Positions 54,967-64,000 of a stretch of DNA of 64,000 nucleotides are shown piece after piece. The notes beneath the pieces were generated by a model. It was not told the DNA's origin. It searched no databases and saw only the letters and a program-made list of their open reading frames with translations. Positions within the stretch are counted from its first letter, which is position 1, and the number at the start of each line of letters is the position of its first letter. Location: NCBI GenBank assembly GCA_017654935.2, contig CM065698.1, positions 2,040,301-2,104,300 of the forward strand, given 5' to 3'. This DNA comes from Phymorhynchus buccinoides (taxonomy: Eukaryota > Mollusca > Gastropoda > Neogastropoda > Raphitomidae). Position numbers and translations under genes: made by a program.

Positions 54967-55860
54967 ATGACCAAGTTGGAGGAGCTCTCAAGCCAGGCCA
55001 CCAGGAGCACACACTACACGCAACTGGCCATATTCTCATGTAAAAGAGGCTGAGCTCTCTGCAGGCCAAGGCATCACCAGGGAACAGGTCCCGCAGATGG
55101 CAACTGCTCTTCAGGGCAGCAGCACTGCATGTCCCCACTCACACTGGACAGGGAACTAAGGGACGCTCTAGAACAGTGGAAAACAGTGTTTCAGACAGCC
55201 AGACAGCAAGCGCCCTACACAGTGTTTACGGGAAGCACCATGACATGAGGGATTTCAAAAGCCTTGGCCTCCAACACAATGAAGAACACCAGAAGGTAGG
55301 GGGAGTCGGGTCCACTGGATGAAGATCAAGCGGATGGTACATGAAGGGCGAAAGGGGACACATCTTCTTTAAGCACAGGATGGGGATCCCTTCACCACTC
55401 TCGAGGACAGGGGACGAATGGCTCGGCGAGGGAAACAGCCAGCAGCCAAGATCTCTCATTCCGACCTCTAGTCGTCTGACCGTGTAATCGGAGAAAAAAG
55501 CGACTCATGGGCCTGCAGCGGGAGTGTGCCTTGCCCACCTCCACAGCTTACGAGCAGCTTCCCAGCGAGCCTTCTGCCTGTGATGCTAGAAGGCCTGATG
55601 TCACAGAGGACACAGACACTGAAGGAGGGGACTGCAGGACACACCAAGTGCTGGGACTGGTGTGCAATCCTGGCCTGAAGGAAGAAAGGACAGGAAAGTG
55701 CTTTGCACCCACCTCATCCTCAGGACACCACATGCGTCTTCGCCCCCCCCCTCTCCCCCTATCTAAGAGCACGATTATGGCTCATACCTGTGGAAAACTG
55801 AACGTGAAAGCGGACAAGTACTTTGTGGCAACAACTAAAAACAAGATGTATACATTCTAA
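54967..55860 (+). pseudogene. Uncertain exon-like region, no recognised family
   Basis: GC-richer than its surroundings. It starts after a TTGCTTGCAG acceptor-like site. One frame is open for about 90 codons up to a CAG/AAG-GTAGGG donor-like site near 55297, encoding KRLSSLQAKASPGNRSRRWQ and later YGKHHDMRDFKSLGLQHNEE. A second open frame, 55507-55860, begins MGLQRECALPTSTAYEQLPS and ends before an AATAAA-like signal (about 55966). Frames switch between the two parts and no known domain is visible. It could be a decayed terminal exon, a transposon tail or chance. Confidence 0.25.
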
Positions 55861-57179
55861 CGGCATGAGTTTACGTTCAATTTTAACTTTTTGTACGCAT
55901 CGTATGATAATGTGAAAAAGTGTGTATTGGAAGATCAAAATAGGGTGTTTTTAAAAGCTGAAAATAAATACTTAGTTTAGAGATGACACTGGGTGTTGGA
56001 CGTTTTAAAAGAGGTAACAAAATGTGTGAGAGGAGAATATAATTATCCTGGTTTTTTTAAATCGAAACTGCATAACTTGATCATACATACTGGCAGTGAA
56101 CCAAAACACTGCTGAGTGCCAGCGTGAAATGAATGTTAGGTTAAACTTGAGACATAACATGTTGGGGTTGGGGTTGTTTGACATTTTATAACGTGATCAA
56201 ATACTGTTTACGTCATGGGACACATTATTTCGAAAAGTGTACATGTATATGATTTGGTTTTTTTTTCTTTTTTTTTTCTTGTTTTTCTCTTTGTTTCATT
56301 TTTTTTTTGGCTTTTTCTTTTTGGGTTCCCAAAAATGTGACAACACTGAGTGTGCAACAAAGCAGCACTGCTGTGCAGAGTGAGGAAGAACAAATGATTA
56401 TAAATGGTGACACGAGTTAAAGCGTTTATATGTCAAGTCATGGAGTTTTATCAAAGAGTGTGGTTCTTTTATTATTCTAGAGATGATCACTGTGTGCTAC
56501 AGTGTATTGTTACGGGAGATGGTAAATAATGCGGCGATAAAATGAAATAGGAGCTTTTTTAAAGCCTGAGGAATATGTGTAGTTATTACCGTGCATGACC
56601 TGAGGTGAACAACTGACAAGGTGTAACAAACCTTGTGTGGGTGGTGCAGTGATAACAGTCGGAACCTTGTTTTAACTGAGGAGTATTATGTTTTGAGAGA
56701 TGAAATAACGCGGTATTACTAATGCTGTGCTCACAACATTGTTGTCCTGCTAAGATGTAATTAAATTAATTAACTCTAAAAGGGATGATGTTAGAACGTC
56801 AAACAACAAGTGAGAGGAATTTGTTGTGAAGCTGCAATGTGAGACTAAATATTGATTTGCAATGTTCGGCATGTGTGCATGTTTAGTGTTGTATGTTTTG
56901 GTAGCTGGCTTAAATATTTCAAGAAGCCAGAATGCTCCCATTCTATCTAAACATGTTAAATTAATTTTGAGGACAACACGAGAAAGTGACGGGGTGTTTA
57001 GATAAGAGTCGTTATGTGTATATATTCATTCCCAGAAAACCGGTAGGCTATCTTGACAGGAAAATCTGTGCTATGGGTGCGATACTTGTGTATGCGTGTG
57101 TGTGTGTGTTTCAAAGCAGTCTGTTTGATCCTGTCTATATGGCTATGTGCCTATATTAACACGATAACATTTGAATGGA
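55861..57179. other. AT-rich, apparently single-copy stretch
   Basis: AAAATAAATACTTAG near 55962 could be a polyadenylation signal for the preceding region. Otherwise I see only T-rich runs (56262-56325) and no gene. Confidence 0.4.
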
Positions 57180-57430
57180 GAAACTAGTATGCTAACATTT
57201 TGCATGCAGAGAATACTTAGGATATCTAGGCAGGTTCAAAATGGTCATTGGTCAAAGGTCAAGATCAATGGTGCCGAAAATGCTGCTGAGCACCTGGCAC
57301 AATAAAGATTGAACGGAGGGACCTAGGATGCTCAAATTTTGCATGCAGAATTAGGTACTAAGGATACCTAGGTCAACTTCGAAAATGGTCATAGTTGAAA
57401 TGTCAAGGTCACTGGACCTCAAAATGGTGC
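57180..57430. repeat. Two diverged copies of a ~130 bp repeat
   Basis: TTTTGCATGCAGA, then GATA(T/C)CTAGG, TTC(G)AAAATGGTCAT and GTCAAGGTCA-like segments occur twice, starting near 57190 and 57316. Confidence 0.65.
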
Positions 57431-57510
57431 CACGCTGCTGGTTGATCTAGTGTTTCACGCTCTAGTTTGTTTGACTAAGATCCACAACTGGCTGCCCCCC
57501 TTGATAGAAA

Positions 57511-57890
57511 GTCTTGGTCTGAAACTTCACTCTCGTTTGGACAATAGAGTGTAGGCCAAAACTTTCTATCTCTGTACACATAGTTGTGGTCTGAAACGTC
57601 ACTCTAGTTTGCACAATAGAGTGTAGGCCAAAACTTTCTATCACTGCACACATAGTTGTGGTCTGAAACTTCACTCTCGCTGGCATAATAGAGTGTAGGC
57701 CAAAACTTTCTATCTCTGTACACATAGTTGTGGTCTGAAACTTCACTCTAGTTTGCACAATAGAGTGTAGGCCAAAACTTTCTATCTCTGTACACATAGT
57801 TGTGGTCTGAAACTTCACTCTAGTTTGCACTGTAGGATGTAGGCCAAAACTTTCTATCCCCTGAACAGGAAATTGTGGTCTGAAACTTCA
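57511..57890. repeat. 72 bp tandem repeat, about 5 copies
   Basis: TGTGGTCTGAAAC recurs at 57585, 57657, 57729 and 57801. The unit continues CTTCACTCTAGTTTGCACAA, TAGAGTGTAGGCC and AAAACTTTCTATCTCTGTAC. Because 72 is divisible by three one minus-strand frame stays open, but there is no sign that it is translated. Confidence 0.92.
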
Positions 57891-58284
57891 TTTTGGTTTG
57901 CACATAGTTAGACAGGCCATAACCGTGTAGGCGGCAATAACTAATTTTGGTTCAAAACTTGATCCAAGTTTCTTAGCCTTTTTTCATGACAAAACCTTTT
58001 AATAATTTAAATTACAAATTTTGGCAATTTGTAAATAAACATCATATTTCCAAGTTTAGGTTAGCAAAGATTACGTGTCTGTACATCTTATGTTAAAAAA
58101 TTGGCAGCATTCAACTAAAAGGAGATTTTGTATGGGATCAAGAAAACTTCAAGTGGGCTTTTCTCCAAAATGGCTGTTTTAGAGATAGACAGTTCTGGCT
58201 CTGAGGTATCGTTTAATCCTTTGCCCTCTTTTGAGGCATTGAGGATGAAACAACAAAATTATAAAATTTATTTTATACAATTTT

Positions 58285-58291
<7 letters not shown>
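57891..58291. other. Gene-free stretch
   Basis: AT-rich sequence with no recognised feature up to the CT microsatellite. Confidence 0.4.

Positions 58292-58349
<58 letters not shown>
58292..58349. repeat. (CT)n microsatellite
   Basis: About 58 bp of uninterrupted CT. Confidence 0.95.
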
Positions 58350-58352
<3 letters not shown>

Positions 58353-58729
58353 GATGGATTTTTTTTTCTAACCCAATGCTTGTCCTGTCTATTTATGGAA
58401 GACGGGACCGGGGTTATGTGAGCGAATGGGGGGAGGGGGGGGGGGGAGAGAGAAAGAAAGATAGAGAGAGAGCGCCATTCAGATAAGGCTGACATTGACT
58501 TTGGGCTAACATGCCTAATTGGTATGGGTCTGCAGTAGACCAGCTTTTCAGGCTGGGTGAAATTGGAGACGTGGGCTCACGCACTCAGCAGATTTATGGT
58601 GCGTCTCATAACCCTCGAGTAATAATTATAGTGCGTCGTTTCACCCCCAGTACGAAGTTTTAATGCGTCTGTCACGCACATTTGACGCACAGACGCACAG
58701 AATGGGGAGCCCTGCTTTCATCTCCTCTG

Positions 58730-58853
58730 AAATCAGAATACATGTCAGCTGAATGCAGCGAGGACAAAAGATTAAGTGAAAACTGGAAAACAGACACATA
58801 ATGTACCCATTGTGGCCTTATGGCCCAGAAACGAAGAAGAAGAAGAAGAAGAA
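58730..58853 (+). mobile_element. LINE 3' tail with (GAA)n end
   Basis: AAGTGAAAACTGGAAAAC, then CATTGTGGCCTTATGGCC and CGAAGAAGAAGAAGAAG match the tail at 21662-21780 (minus) and 38650-38735 (plus). The upstream segment near 58600-58700 resembles the ATGCGTC-rich DNA at 20230-20360. Confidence 0.7.
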
Positions 58854-58931
58854 TGATAAAACTGGCAAATCATAAAAATGTATAAGATTTTATAACTTTT
58901 AAGATTTGTTAAAAAAGACTATGACACTGAG

Positions 58932-59109
58932 TACCATATTTTTCAGACTATAAGGCGATACTTTTTTCACAGACTGAGACCCCTGCGCCTTATAATGTGA
59001 CCTCAGTAATTTAGTCAGGAACTGTTAAAGCAAAATCTGAATTTTGTGTCAAATCTGGGGGGTGCGCCTTTTTTTATCAGGTGCGCCTTATAGTGTGAAA
59101 AATACGGTA
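58932..59109. mobile_element. 178 bp MITE, ACTATAAGGCG family
   Basis: TACCATATTTTTCAGACTAT at the left pairs with ATAGTGTGAAAAATACGGTA at the right, and AAGGCG/CGCCTT continue the pairing. TA occurs at both ends. Related pieces flank the Tc1-like element near 40430 and 41340 and occur near 20395-20455 and 39920-39998. Confidence 0.85.
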
Positions 59110-59169
59110 CAAGGGGATTGTTAAGTTTGGGTGCAGGGGTAGGGGGAGGGGGGAGGGTCAGGGAGGACG

Positions 59170-59908
59170 GAGGGAGGGAGGTTTGTTTACATACTCTGGC
59201 TAAAAGACTCCAGGGATCACAGTCGAAGCACTTCAACACTATGGTACAAATGCATCAGCTAGGGATGAGAAGATTACGTGTGTGACCGATTTTTGATTAC
59301 CTCGCCACATGGGCAGCCACACGCTGTCTCCGGGGGAGGAAAGAGGTTTAATTTCAAGGTCACTTTTATGTCCAGGTGCCTTGTATGGGTTGAGAGTTCA
59401 CTTTGAAGCGAAGGAGCTGAGTGTGGGGGACTGGATGGTTTCTGGTGGTAGGGAGTTCCAGTCACGGATGGTTCGGGGGAAAAAAGAGTTGTTGCGATAG
59501 TCTGTTCTAGATGGGATTCTTTTCAACTGCTTGTTGTGGTTTTGTCTTCTGCTGCTGGGGGGCATGGGTTTGAGGGCGCTGCATTTCACACAGGCCAGTC
59601 CATGTGTGATCTTGTAGATCATGGATAGCCTGGAAGCGCTGCGGCGCTCAGCCAGAGATGGCCATTGTAGCTGGTGGAGCATGGTGCTGACACTGAATGT
59701 ATTTCTGTGTCTGTTTAGCACGTATCTTGCCACCCTGCATTTGACCTTTTCTAGGTCAGAGATGTGCCTGTCGGTGTGTAGGTCCCATACTGCGCTTGCA
59801 TATTCAATCCAATGGGCCTGACCATGGCTTTGTAGGCTAGCTCCTTGGTAGCTGTGGAGCACACCTTGAGGTTTCTTCTTAAGAAGCCTAGAGCTGTGTT
59901 GGCTTTAG
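59170..59908 (-). mobile_element. 5'-truncated LINE (RT end, C-terminus, 3' UTR)
   Basis: The minus strand encodes TKANTALGFLRRNLKVCSTA, YASAVWDLHTDRHISDLEKV, then RRSASRLSMIYKITHGLACV and RTDYRNNSFFPRTIRDWNSL. The sequence KANTALGFLRRNL-VRP-YASAVWDPHT is typical of LINE RT thumb regions. One frameshift lies near 59830. The 3' UTR matches tails at 21010-21160, 39225-39380 and 63765-63862. Confidence 0.85.
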
Positions 59909-60406
59909 TAGTACAGTGGAACAAACTCCCTCTGTCTCTCAGACATTCCAACTCCCTGTCAGTTTTCAAAACCAACCTGAAAACCCATCTGTTCTCTGAA
60001 CACTACTGGCCACCATGATCGGATTGTGAGAATGAAAGCGTGTGCGGATGAGGAAGGGCATGGGAAAGGTGGGAGACAGAAAGTGTGTGTTCGTGCGCGC
60101 ATGCGCTGGCTGGCATGTGCTTGTGCATGTGCGCATATCCGTGCATGCACGTGTGTGCGTGTGCTCGTGCGTGTGTAGGCATAAGTGTGTCTTTGTGTAT
60201 GTATGTATGTATGTACGTACGTATGTACGTATGTGTGCATGCGCATGTAAATGATATGCTGTGTTCGTCAGTGTGTGTGCTTGTGTGCGTGCGTGCGCAT
60301 GGGTATTGATGTGATTTGGTTAAATGTAATTTTGTTGTTGTTGTAAAGCGCCATGAGCAGCTAGCCTGGAATGTGCACTATATAGGCTTTCTTTATTATT
60401 ATTTAT
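59909..60406 (+). mobile_element. 5'-truncated LINE tail, head-to-head with the previous one
   Basis: The plus strand encodes WNKLPLSLRHSNSLSVFKTN and LKTHLFSEHYWPP, then a stop: the last residues of another LINE ORF2. GT/GC-rich microsatellite and a 3' end with TTGTAAAGCGCCATGAGCAG and ATAGGCTTTCTTTATTATTA follow. Confidence 0.78.
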
Positions 60407-60567
60407 TAGTGGAACCTCCCTTAGAAGACCTCCCATTATAAGACTCCCTCCCATATAAGACCTACTTCTCTGAGACATTGCCTTTCTTTGTAAAGTATTA
60501 AAATTACCTCCCTTATAAGACCTCATTTTGGATGATTTTTGAAGGTCTTATAAGGGATGTTCCACTG
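60407..60567. mobile_element. MITE, CAGTGGAACCTCC family, copy 2
   Basis: AGTGGAACCTCCCTTAGAAG at the left and CTTATAAGGGATGTTCCACT at the right are inverted. A (TAG)n run of about 16 bp follows directly. Confidence 0.87.
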
Positions 60568-60675
60568 TAGTAGTAGTAGTAGTACATATAGGGACTAATC
60601 AAGCTGTCAAGCTTTTTAGCAGTCCCATCAAATGCCAAATTGAGATTTATTCTTAGCGGTCAAGGTTTTACAGTT

Positions 60676-61705
60676 AAAATGTTCCTATTATTAACAAGGG
60701 CGTCGCCGAGCGGCAGACATGTCCGTCACCAGCAATGCCACGCACTTGCGACACCCCGTAGAGTGTCACATCCTGACACAAAATTGGAAGGGATTCTGTC
60801 TTCTAGTTCACGAGATACAGCTTGAAGAAGAAACATATAGTGCAAAGAAGGAAATTTCGGTTTTCAAGGTCACACTTCAAGGTCAAGGTCAGCATGGTGA
60901 TAATTTATGCTCGGATGTTTTCTTCTCTAGGGTATACAATACCACACACAATCTGAAGCGCTTCTGTCAAGTACCAATGTGGAAAATATGGCTTAAAACC
61001 CAATGTTTAGACCCCTACCACTTTCAAGGCCTACCGATCTCCCGGACCGTGACCTTGACCTTGATCGGTATGCCACCATCAGAACGGGCATAAGCCAAAG
61101 TACCTTCATGCCAAATTTGAAGACTCTAACACTAACGGTGTGGGAGTTATGGCCCCTGAAATATTTTCGGTTTTCAAGGTCGTACGCCAAGGTCAAGGTC
61201 ACGACGGCAAAATGGTTTGCGCGGATGCCTTCCTCTCATGGTGACACACCAGCACACAAAATTTGACGTGATTCTGTCAACCCGTTCGAAAGATATCCTT
61301 GGGACAGACAGAAGGAGAAAAAAATGACCCTCCGATTTTCAGGCTCCAGCGATCTTTTTGACCTTGACCTTGATTGATCGGTATGCCATCATCAGAACGG
61401 GCATAAGCCAAACCACCTTCATACCAAGTTTCAACATCCTATGTTGATCGGTGCCCGAGATATGGCTAAAAATAGATTTTCGGTTTTCAAGGTCGTACGT
61501 CAAGGTCAAGGTCACGACGGCAAAATGGTTTGCGCCGATCTCTTCCTATTAAGGAGGCACACCTTCACACAAAATTTGACGCGATTCGGTCAAGCGGTTC
61601 GGGAGATATCCTTGGGACAGACAGAAAACAAAACAAACAAACAAAAAAACAGACAAACCAGCCCATCGCAAAGTCCGATCACCTTCGGTGACGGACAATA
61701 ATCAA
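60676..61705. repeat. Dispersed repeat with recurring TCAAGGTCA boxes
   Basis: GTCCGTCACC near 60720 and GGTGACGGAC near 61690 are inverted ends, and ATCACCTTCGGTGAC near 61679 is itself a hairpin. Inside, two to three diverged ~330 bp units each carry CGGTTTTCAAGGTC, CAAGGTCAAGGTCA, AAAATTTGACG and GATCGGTATGCC(A/C)(C/T)CATCA. No coding potential. Confidence 0.75.
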
Positions 61706-61749
61706 CACTTCTAAATAGATTTACAATTTTTGGAGAATTATCAAGACAA

Positions 61750-62172
61750 TTTTTGAATCATTATATTAATAATATTGGGTGCACATTTTAGATCAAATGG
61801 TAATTCATTCCAAAAATGTGCAACTCTGTGAAATAATGTTTTCTAGTGCTAGTGTTACATCTCCATAAGAATTTCTTGTTGTACTGTGTTGAGGTGATTC
61901 AAATAAGTTGTTCCATGATAAATCAGCAAGGCCATTGAATATCGTATAGGCTTCAATAAGGTCTCCCTTTAAAGGAACATAGATTCAGATGCAAAAGTTT
62001 GTTTTCGTAGTTCATGTTTAAAAAAATAAATTTTACATTTCGTAACCAGTTTCGTTGCCCTACGTTGAACCTTCTCAATTGTTTTTGATTGATACTTATA
62101 TTTAAGGGTACCCTAATATTATGTTGCCATACTCTAAATGTGGCCTTACTAATGCTTTATAAATTATACAGT
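61750..62172 (-). pseudogene. CR1-like LINE 3' part
   Basis: The plus-strand text GTTGCCCTACGTTGAACCTT, GGTACCCTAATATTATGTTG and TACTCTAAATGTGGCCTTAC is the antisense of the CR1 segment YKALVRPH-EYGN-IW-P-IEKVQRRATK (compare 13870-13980). It breaks off near 62172, where other repeats begin, and the next upstream part of the same protein resumes at 62880. Confidence 0.82.
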
Positions 62173-62193
62173 TTGGTTCCAACTTTTTTCCCC

Positions 62194-62590
62194 TGTCCCC
62201 AGTGCAACAGGCAATTTAAAGCGAGGGTCAGCCTCACCAGCCATCTTGGGACCCAGTCAACATCCACGTGATGGAAAGTGGTGGACGTCATCCCTGTCCC
62301 CACTGCAGCAGGCAATTCAGAGCGAGGATCACCAGTCATCTTGGGACCCAGTCAACATCCACGTGATGGAAAGTCGTGGACGTCATCCCTGTCCCCACTG
62401 CAGCAGGCAATTCAGAGCGAGGATCACCAGTCATCTTGGGACCCAGTCAACATCCACGTGATGGAAAGTCGTGGACGTCATCCCTGTCCTCACTGCAGCA
62501 GGCAGTTCAGAGCGAGGACCGGCCTCACCAGCCATCTTCGGACCCACTCAACATCCACGTGATGGGAAAGTCGTGGACGTCATCGCGGAG
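62194..62590 (+). repeat. Tandem array of a C2H2 finger module, 4 units of ~97 bp
   Basis: Each unit encodes CP(H/Q)C(S/N)RQF(R/K)AR followed by TSHL(R/G)T(H/Q)STST and a stop. The fourth unit, CPHCSRQFRARTGLTSHLRT then H, fits C-x2-C-x12-H-x3-H exactly; units 2 and 3 lost two residues. A stop closes every unit and unit length is not a multiple of three throughout, so this is not a multi-finger protein. Similar single fingers occur at the C-terminus of some LINE ORF2 proteins, a likely source. Confidence 0.82.
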
Positions 62591-62650
62591 CGACAGTCGA
62601 ACATCACAGTTTGGTAAAAAATGTTGCTGTCATCATTATTAAATGTTCGT

Positions 62651-62879
62651 TTAACCCCTTGACTGCTAAAGAAAATTAAAGAAAAAATCATTGGGCAAAT
62701 CATGCCATGCAAAAAGACAACTGATAGAGCCAATCTGGCAAAATGGTCTGGGGAGATAACTCACTTGACCGTGTTAGAGCAAAAGCCAGCATATCAGTGT
62801 TAACCCTCTTCATCTGATGACATCATCAGTGATGTCAACAGGTCAGTATGTGATATGTTGGTGGCAGTCAAGGGGTTAA
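62651..62879. mobile_element. piggyBac-like MITE with perfect ends and TTAA duplication
   Basis: TTAA (62651-62654), CCCCTTGACTGC, about 200 bp, GCAGTCAAGGGG and TTAA (62876-62879). The 12 bp ends are perfect inverted repeats and TTAA on both sides is the piggyBac target duplication. The interior has a GATGACATCATCAGTGATGTC dyad. No transposase. Confidence 0.9.
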
Positions 62880-62990
62880 TTAACCCTATCTGTAGTATCA
62901 TTTTGTTTGCACTGCTTAAATGCAAGTTTGGATATGACTCAAAGGACAAATCTATCAAATATCACCCCAAGGTCTTTTCGTTGTTGTTTG
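62880..62990 (-). pseudogene. CR1-like LINE fragment, continuation across an insertion
   Basis: Antisense text CTTAAATGCAAGTTTGGATA, TGACTCAAAGGACAAATC and CACCCCAAGGTCTTTTCG corresponds to the DLGV-FD-SL-F-SHIQ block, the part of the CR1 RT preceding the fragment at 61750-62172. The finger array and MITE lie between the two. Confidence 0.75.
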
Positions 62991-63000
62991 TTGTCTTACC

Positions 63001-63045
63001 ATGGCTTAAAGACTCCAGGGATCATCCCAACAGCCAAAGCACTTA
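63001..63045 (+). mobile_element. LINE 3' UTR fragment, 5' part, split by nested insertions
   Basis: TTAAAGACTCCAGGGATCAT and CCCAACAGCCAAAGCACTTA match 39240-39285. The continuation (ACACTATAGTACAAATGCAC) resumes at 63765, about 720 bp later. Confidence 0.75.
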
Positions 63046-63178
63046 GCATAGCATAGCATAATGGCACTATAGGCTATTTTGTTTTAGCCTTTTGCCCCTA
63101 TATGTTTTTTGATTTTTGTTAGGTTTGGCTTCATTCAGTGAGGACTACTTCTGTGTTTTATTCATTTAAATCTGTATA
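63046..63178. other. Start of the nested block: (AGCAT)n and unassigned sequence
   Basis: A short AGCAT pentamer run at about 63047-63060 is followed by sequence without a recognised family. Confidence 0.45.
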
Positions 63179-63426
63179 TTAACCCTTTCACCGTCAGCCA
63201 TATTTCAGCCAAAAATGTCGATTAAGTTTACCTGGGTAGAGAACAAAATTCATTTGCAGTATTGGGGATTCTTCTGTGACATATATAAAATAAGGTCTAT
63301 CCTTACTTCCCAAAACTAAGACAATAGGGTCTTTGGATAATAGACCCCAATTTGATGCCTTTTAGTGACATTGGTGTTGAATCACTGTGGTGCTAAAATG
63401 CGACTTTGGCGGTGAAAGGGATTAAC
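63179..63426. mobile_element. TTAA-type MITE with imperfect right flank
   Basis: TTAACCCTTTCACCGTC at the left and GGCGGTGAAAGGGATTAA at the right are inverted; the right end has an extra A before TTAA. The ends resemble TTAACCCCTTCACCGCC of the element at 34324. Confidence 0.75.
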
Positions 63427-63429
63427 TGA

Positions 63430-63565
63430 ATACATTTTGTTTTGGAAAAACTTCTCTATGATATTTTTGAACGAATTTAATGACTTTGCATTAACTGCTT
63501 CATCAGGAAGGTTATTCCATGCATTTATTACTCTGTTAGTAAAACAGTTTTGTGCTAGTCTGGTG
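63430..63565 (-). pseudogene. CR1-like LINE, extreme C-terminus
   Basis: The minus strand encodes LAQNCFTNRVINAWNNLPDE and AVNAKSLNSFKNIIEKFF, the standard end of a CR1 ORF2. Confidence 0.8.
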
Positions 63566-63567
63566 TT

Positions 63568-63741
63568 ACAGTGGAACCTCCCTTATAAGACCTCCCATTA
63601 TAAGACTCCCTCCCATATAAGACCTACTTCTCTGAGACATTGCCCTTTGTAAGTATTAAAATTACCTCCCTTATAAGACCCCTCCCTAATAAGACCTCAT
63701 TTTGGATGATTTTTGAAGGTCTTATAAGGGAGGTTCCACTG
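63568..63741. mobile_element. MITE, CAGTGGAACCTCC family, copy 3 (best preserved)
   Basis: CAGTGGAACCTCCCTTATAA at the left and TTATAAGGGAGGTTCCACTG at the right form perfect ~23 bp inverted repeats after TTA. Internal TATAAGAC segments are repeated. Confidence 0.92.
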
Positions 63742-63764
63742 TGGTATTTTTTTTGTATAGTTAC

Positions 63765-63862
63765 TTGAAGTTGAACACTATAGTACAAATGCACCAGTTA
63801 GGGATGAGAACATTACGTGTGTGACCGTTTTTGATTACCCCGCCACGTGTGCAGCCACATTC
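63765..63862 (+). mobile_element. LINE 3' UTR fragment, 3' part
   Basis: ACACTATAGTACAAATGCAC, CAGTTAGGGATGAGAACATT and CGTGTGTGACCGTTTTTGAT continue the fragment at 63001-63045 and match 59230-59306. Confidence 0.78.
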
Positions 63863-64000
63863 TGACTTAGGAGGATTTTAGACTGATGATGTTATGCTAG
63901 GAGCTTGTCATGGCTTAAGGCAATCCCCGAGCATAGCAATATTTTGATGTAGCCTTGGTGTTCTAGCTTGGGTCAACTGGTCTGACACAGCCTCATGCCG
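63863..64000. other. Window end, no feature recognised
   Basis: Short stretch without a recognised gene or repeat boundary. Confidence 0.4.

Noticed and set aside
57462..57830. 122-codon frame over the 72 bp repeat
   Set aside because: Same effect: unit divisible by three. No evidence of translation.

Overview
The window is animal nuclear DNA, most likely from a marine gastropod or another lophotrochozoan. This is inferred from the repeat content: degenerate CR1-like and RNase H-bearing I/Nimb-like LINEs, LINE 3' ends with (GAA)n tails, tRNA-derived SINEs, many TIR-bearing MITEs, long CA/GA microsatellites and split-exon C2H2 zinc-finger fragments. There are no bacterial operons. Two runs of exactly 500 N (15067-15566 and 48420-48919) are assembly gaps. 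I see no complete host protein-coding gene; nearly everything is mobile DNA, its decay products or tandem repeats.

Layout. 0.4-4.35 kb: an ~80-85 bp satellite, about 36 copies, interrupted by simple repeats. 4.35-6.9 kb: dispersed repeats and GA/GT tracts. 6.9-13.4 kb: a nearly full but frameshifted I/Nimb-like LINE (endonuclease, reverse transcriptase, RNase H, Cys/His tail, long odd 3' UTR) whose endonuclease is broken by two SINE-like insertions. 13.4-16.9 kb: rearranged CR1 fragments, SINEs, a long (CT)n tract and the first gap.

16.9-45.4 kb: a giant, slightly imperfect palindrome. The left arm (16916-30200) and right arm (30247-45424) are reverse complements around a 46 bp spacer. Each arm carries the same two 5' exons of a C2H2 zinc-finger gene, pointing toward the centre; no later exons are visible on either side. 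Each arm also carries the same 14-unit 69 bp array (inside a TTAA-type element), the same 19-unit 85 bp array (which copies the exon-2 splice donor) and the same LINE tails. The arms look about 1-2% diverged near the centre and roughly 10% diverged at the outer ends (judged by eye). Three sizeable insertions are present only in the right arm: a block with a dead Tc1-like element, a Tigger/pogo-like MITE and a 155 bp MITE. The palindrome is either a real inverted duplication or a head-to-head join of two haplotypes. The sequence alone cannot decide.

45.4-48.4 kb: a tandem repeat built on the dyad TGACCAGTGGTCA, split by a 2.28 kb TIR element (GGGT termini, AAAT target duplication). That element holds ten copies of GTTGTCAGCGCTACC on a roughly 185 bp grid. 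I cannot assign it to a superfamily, and it is the best candidate here for something undescribed. 48.9-50.6 kb: a decayed minus-strand LINE. 51-58 kb: mostly low-information DNA with one weak exon candidate (about 55 kb) and a 72 bp tandem repeat. 58.5-64 kb: a nest of MITEs, LINE tails, CR1 fragments and a small array of C2H2 finger modules.
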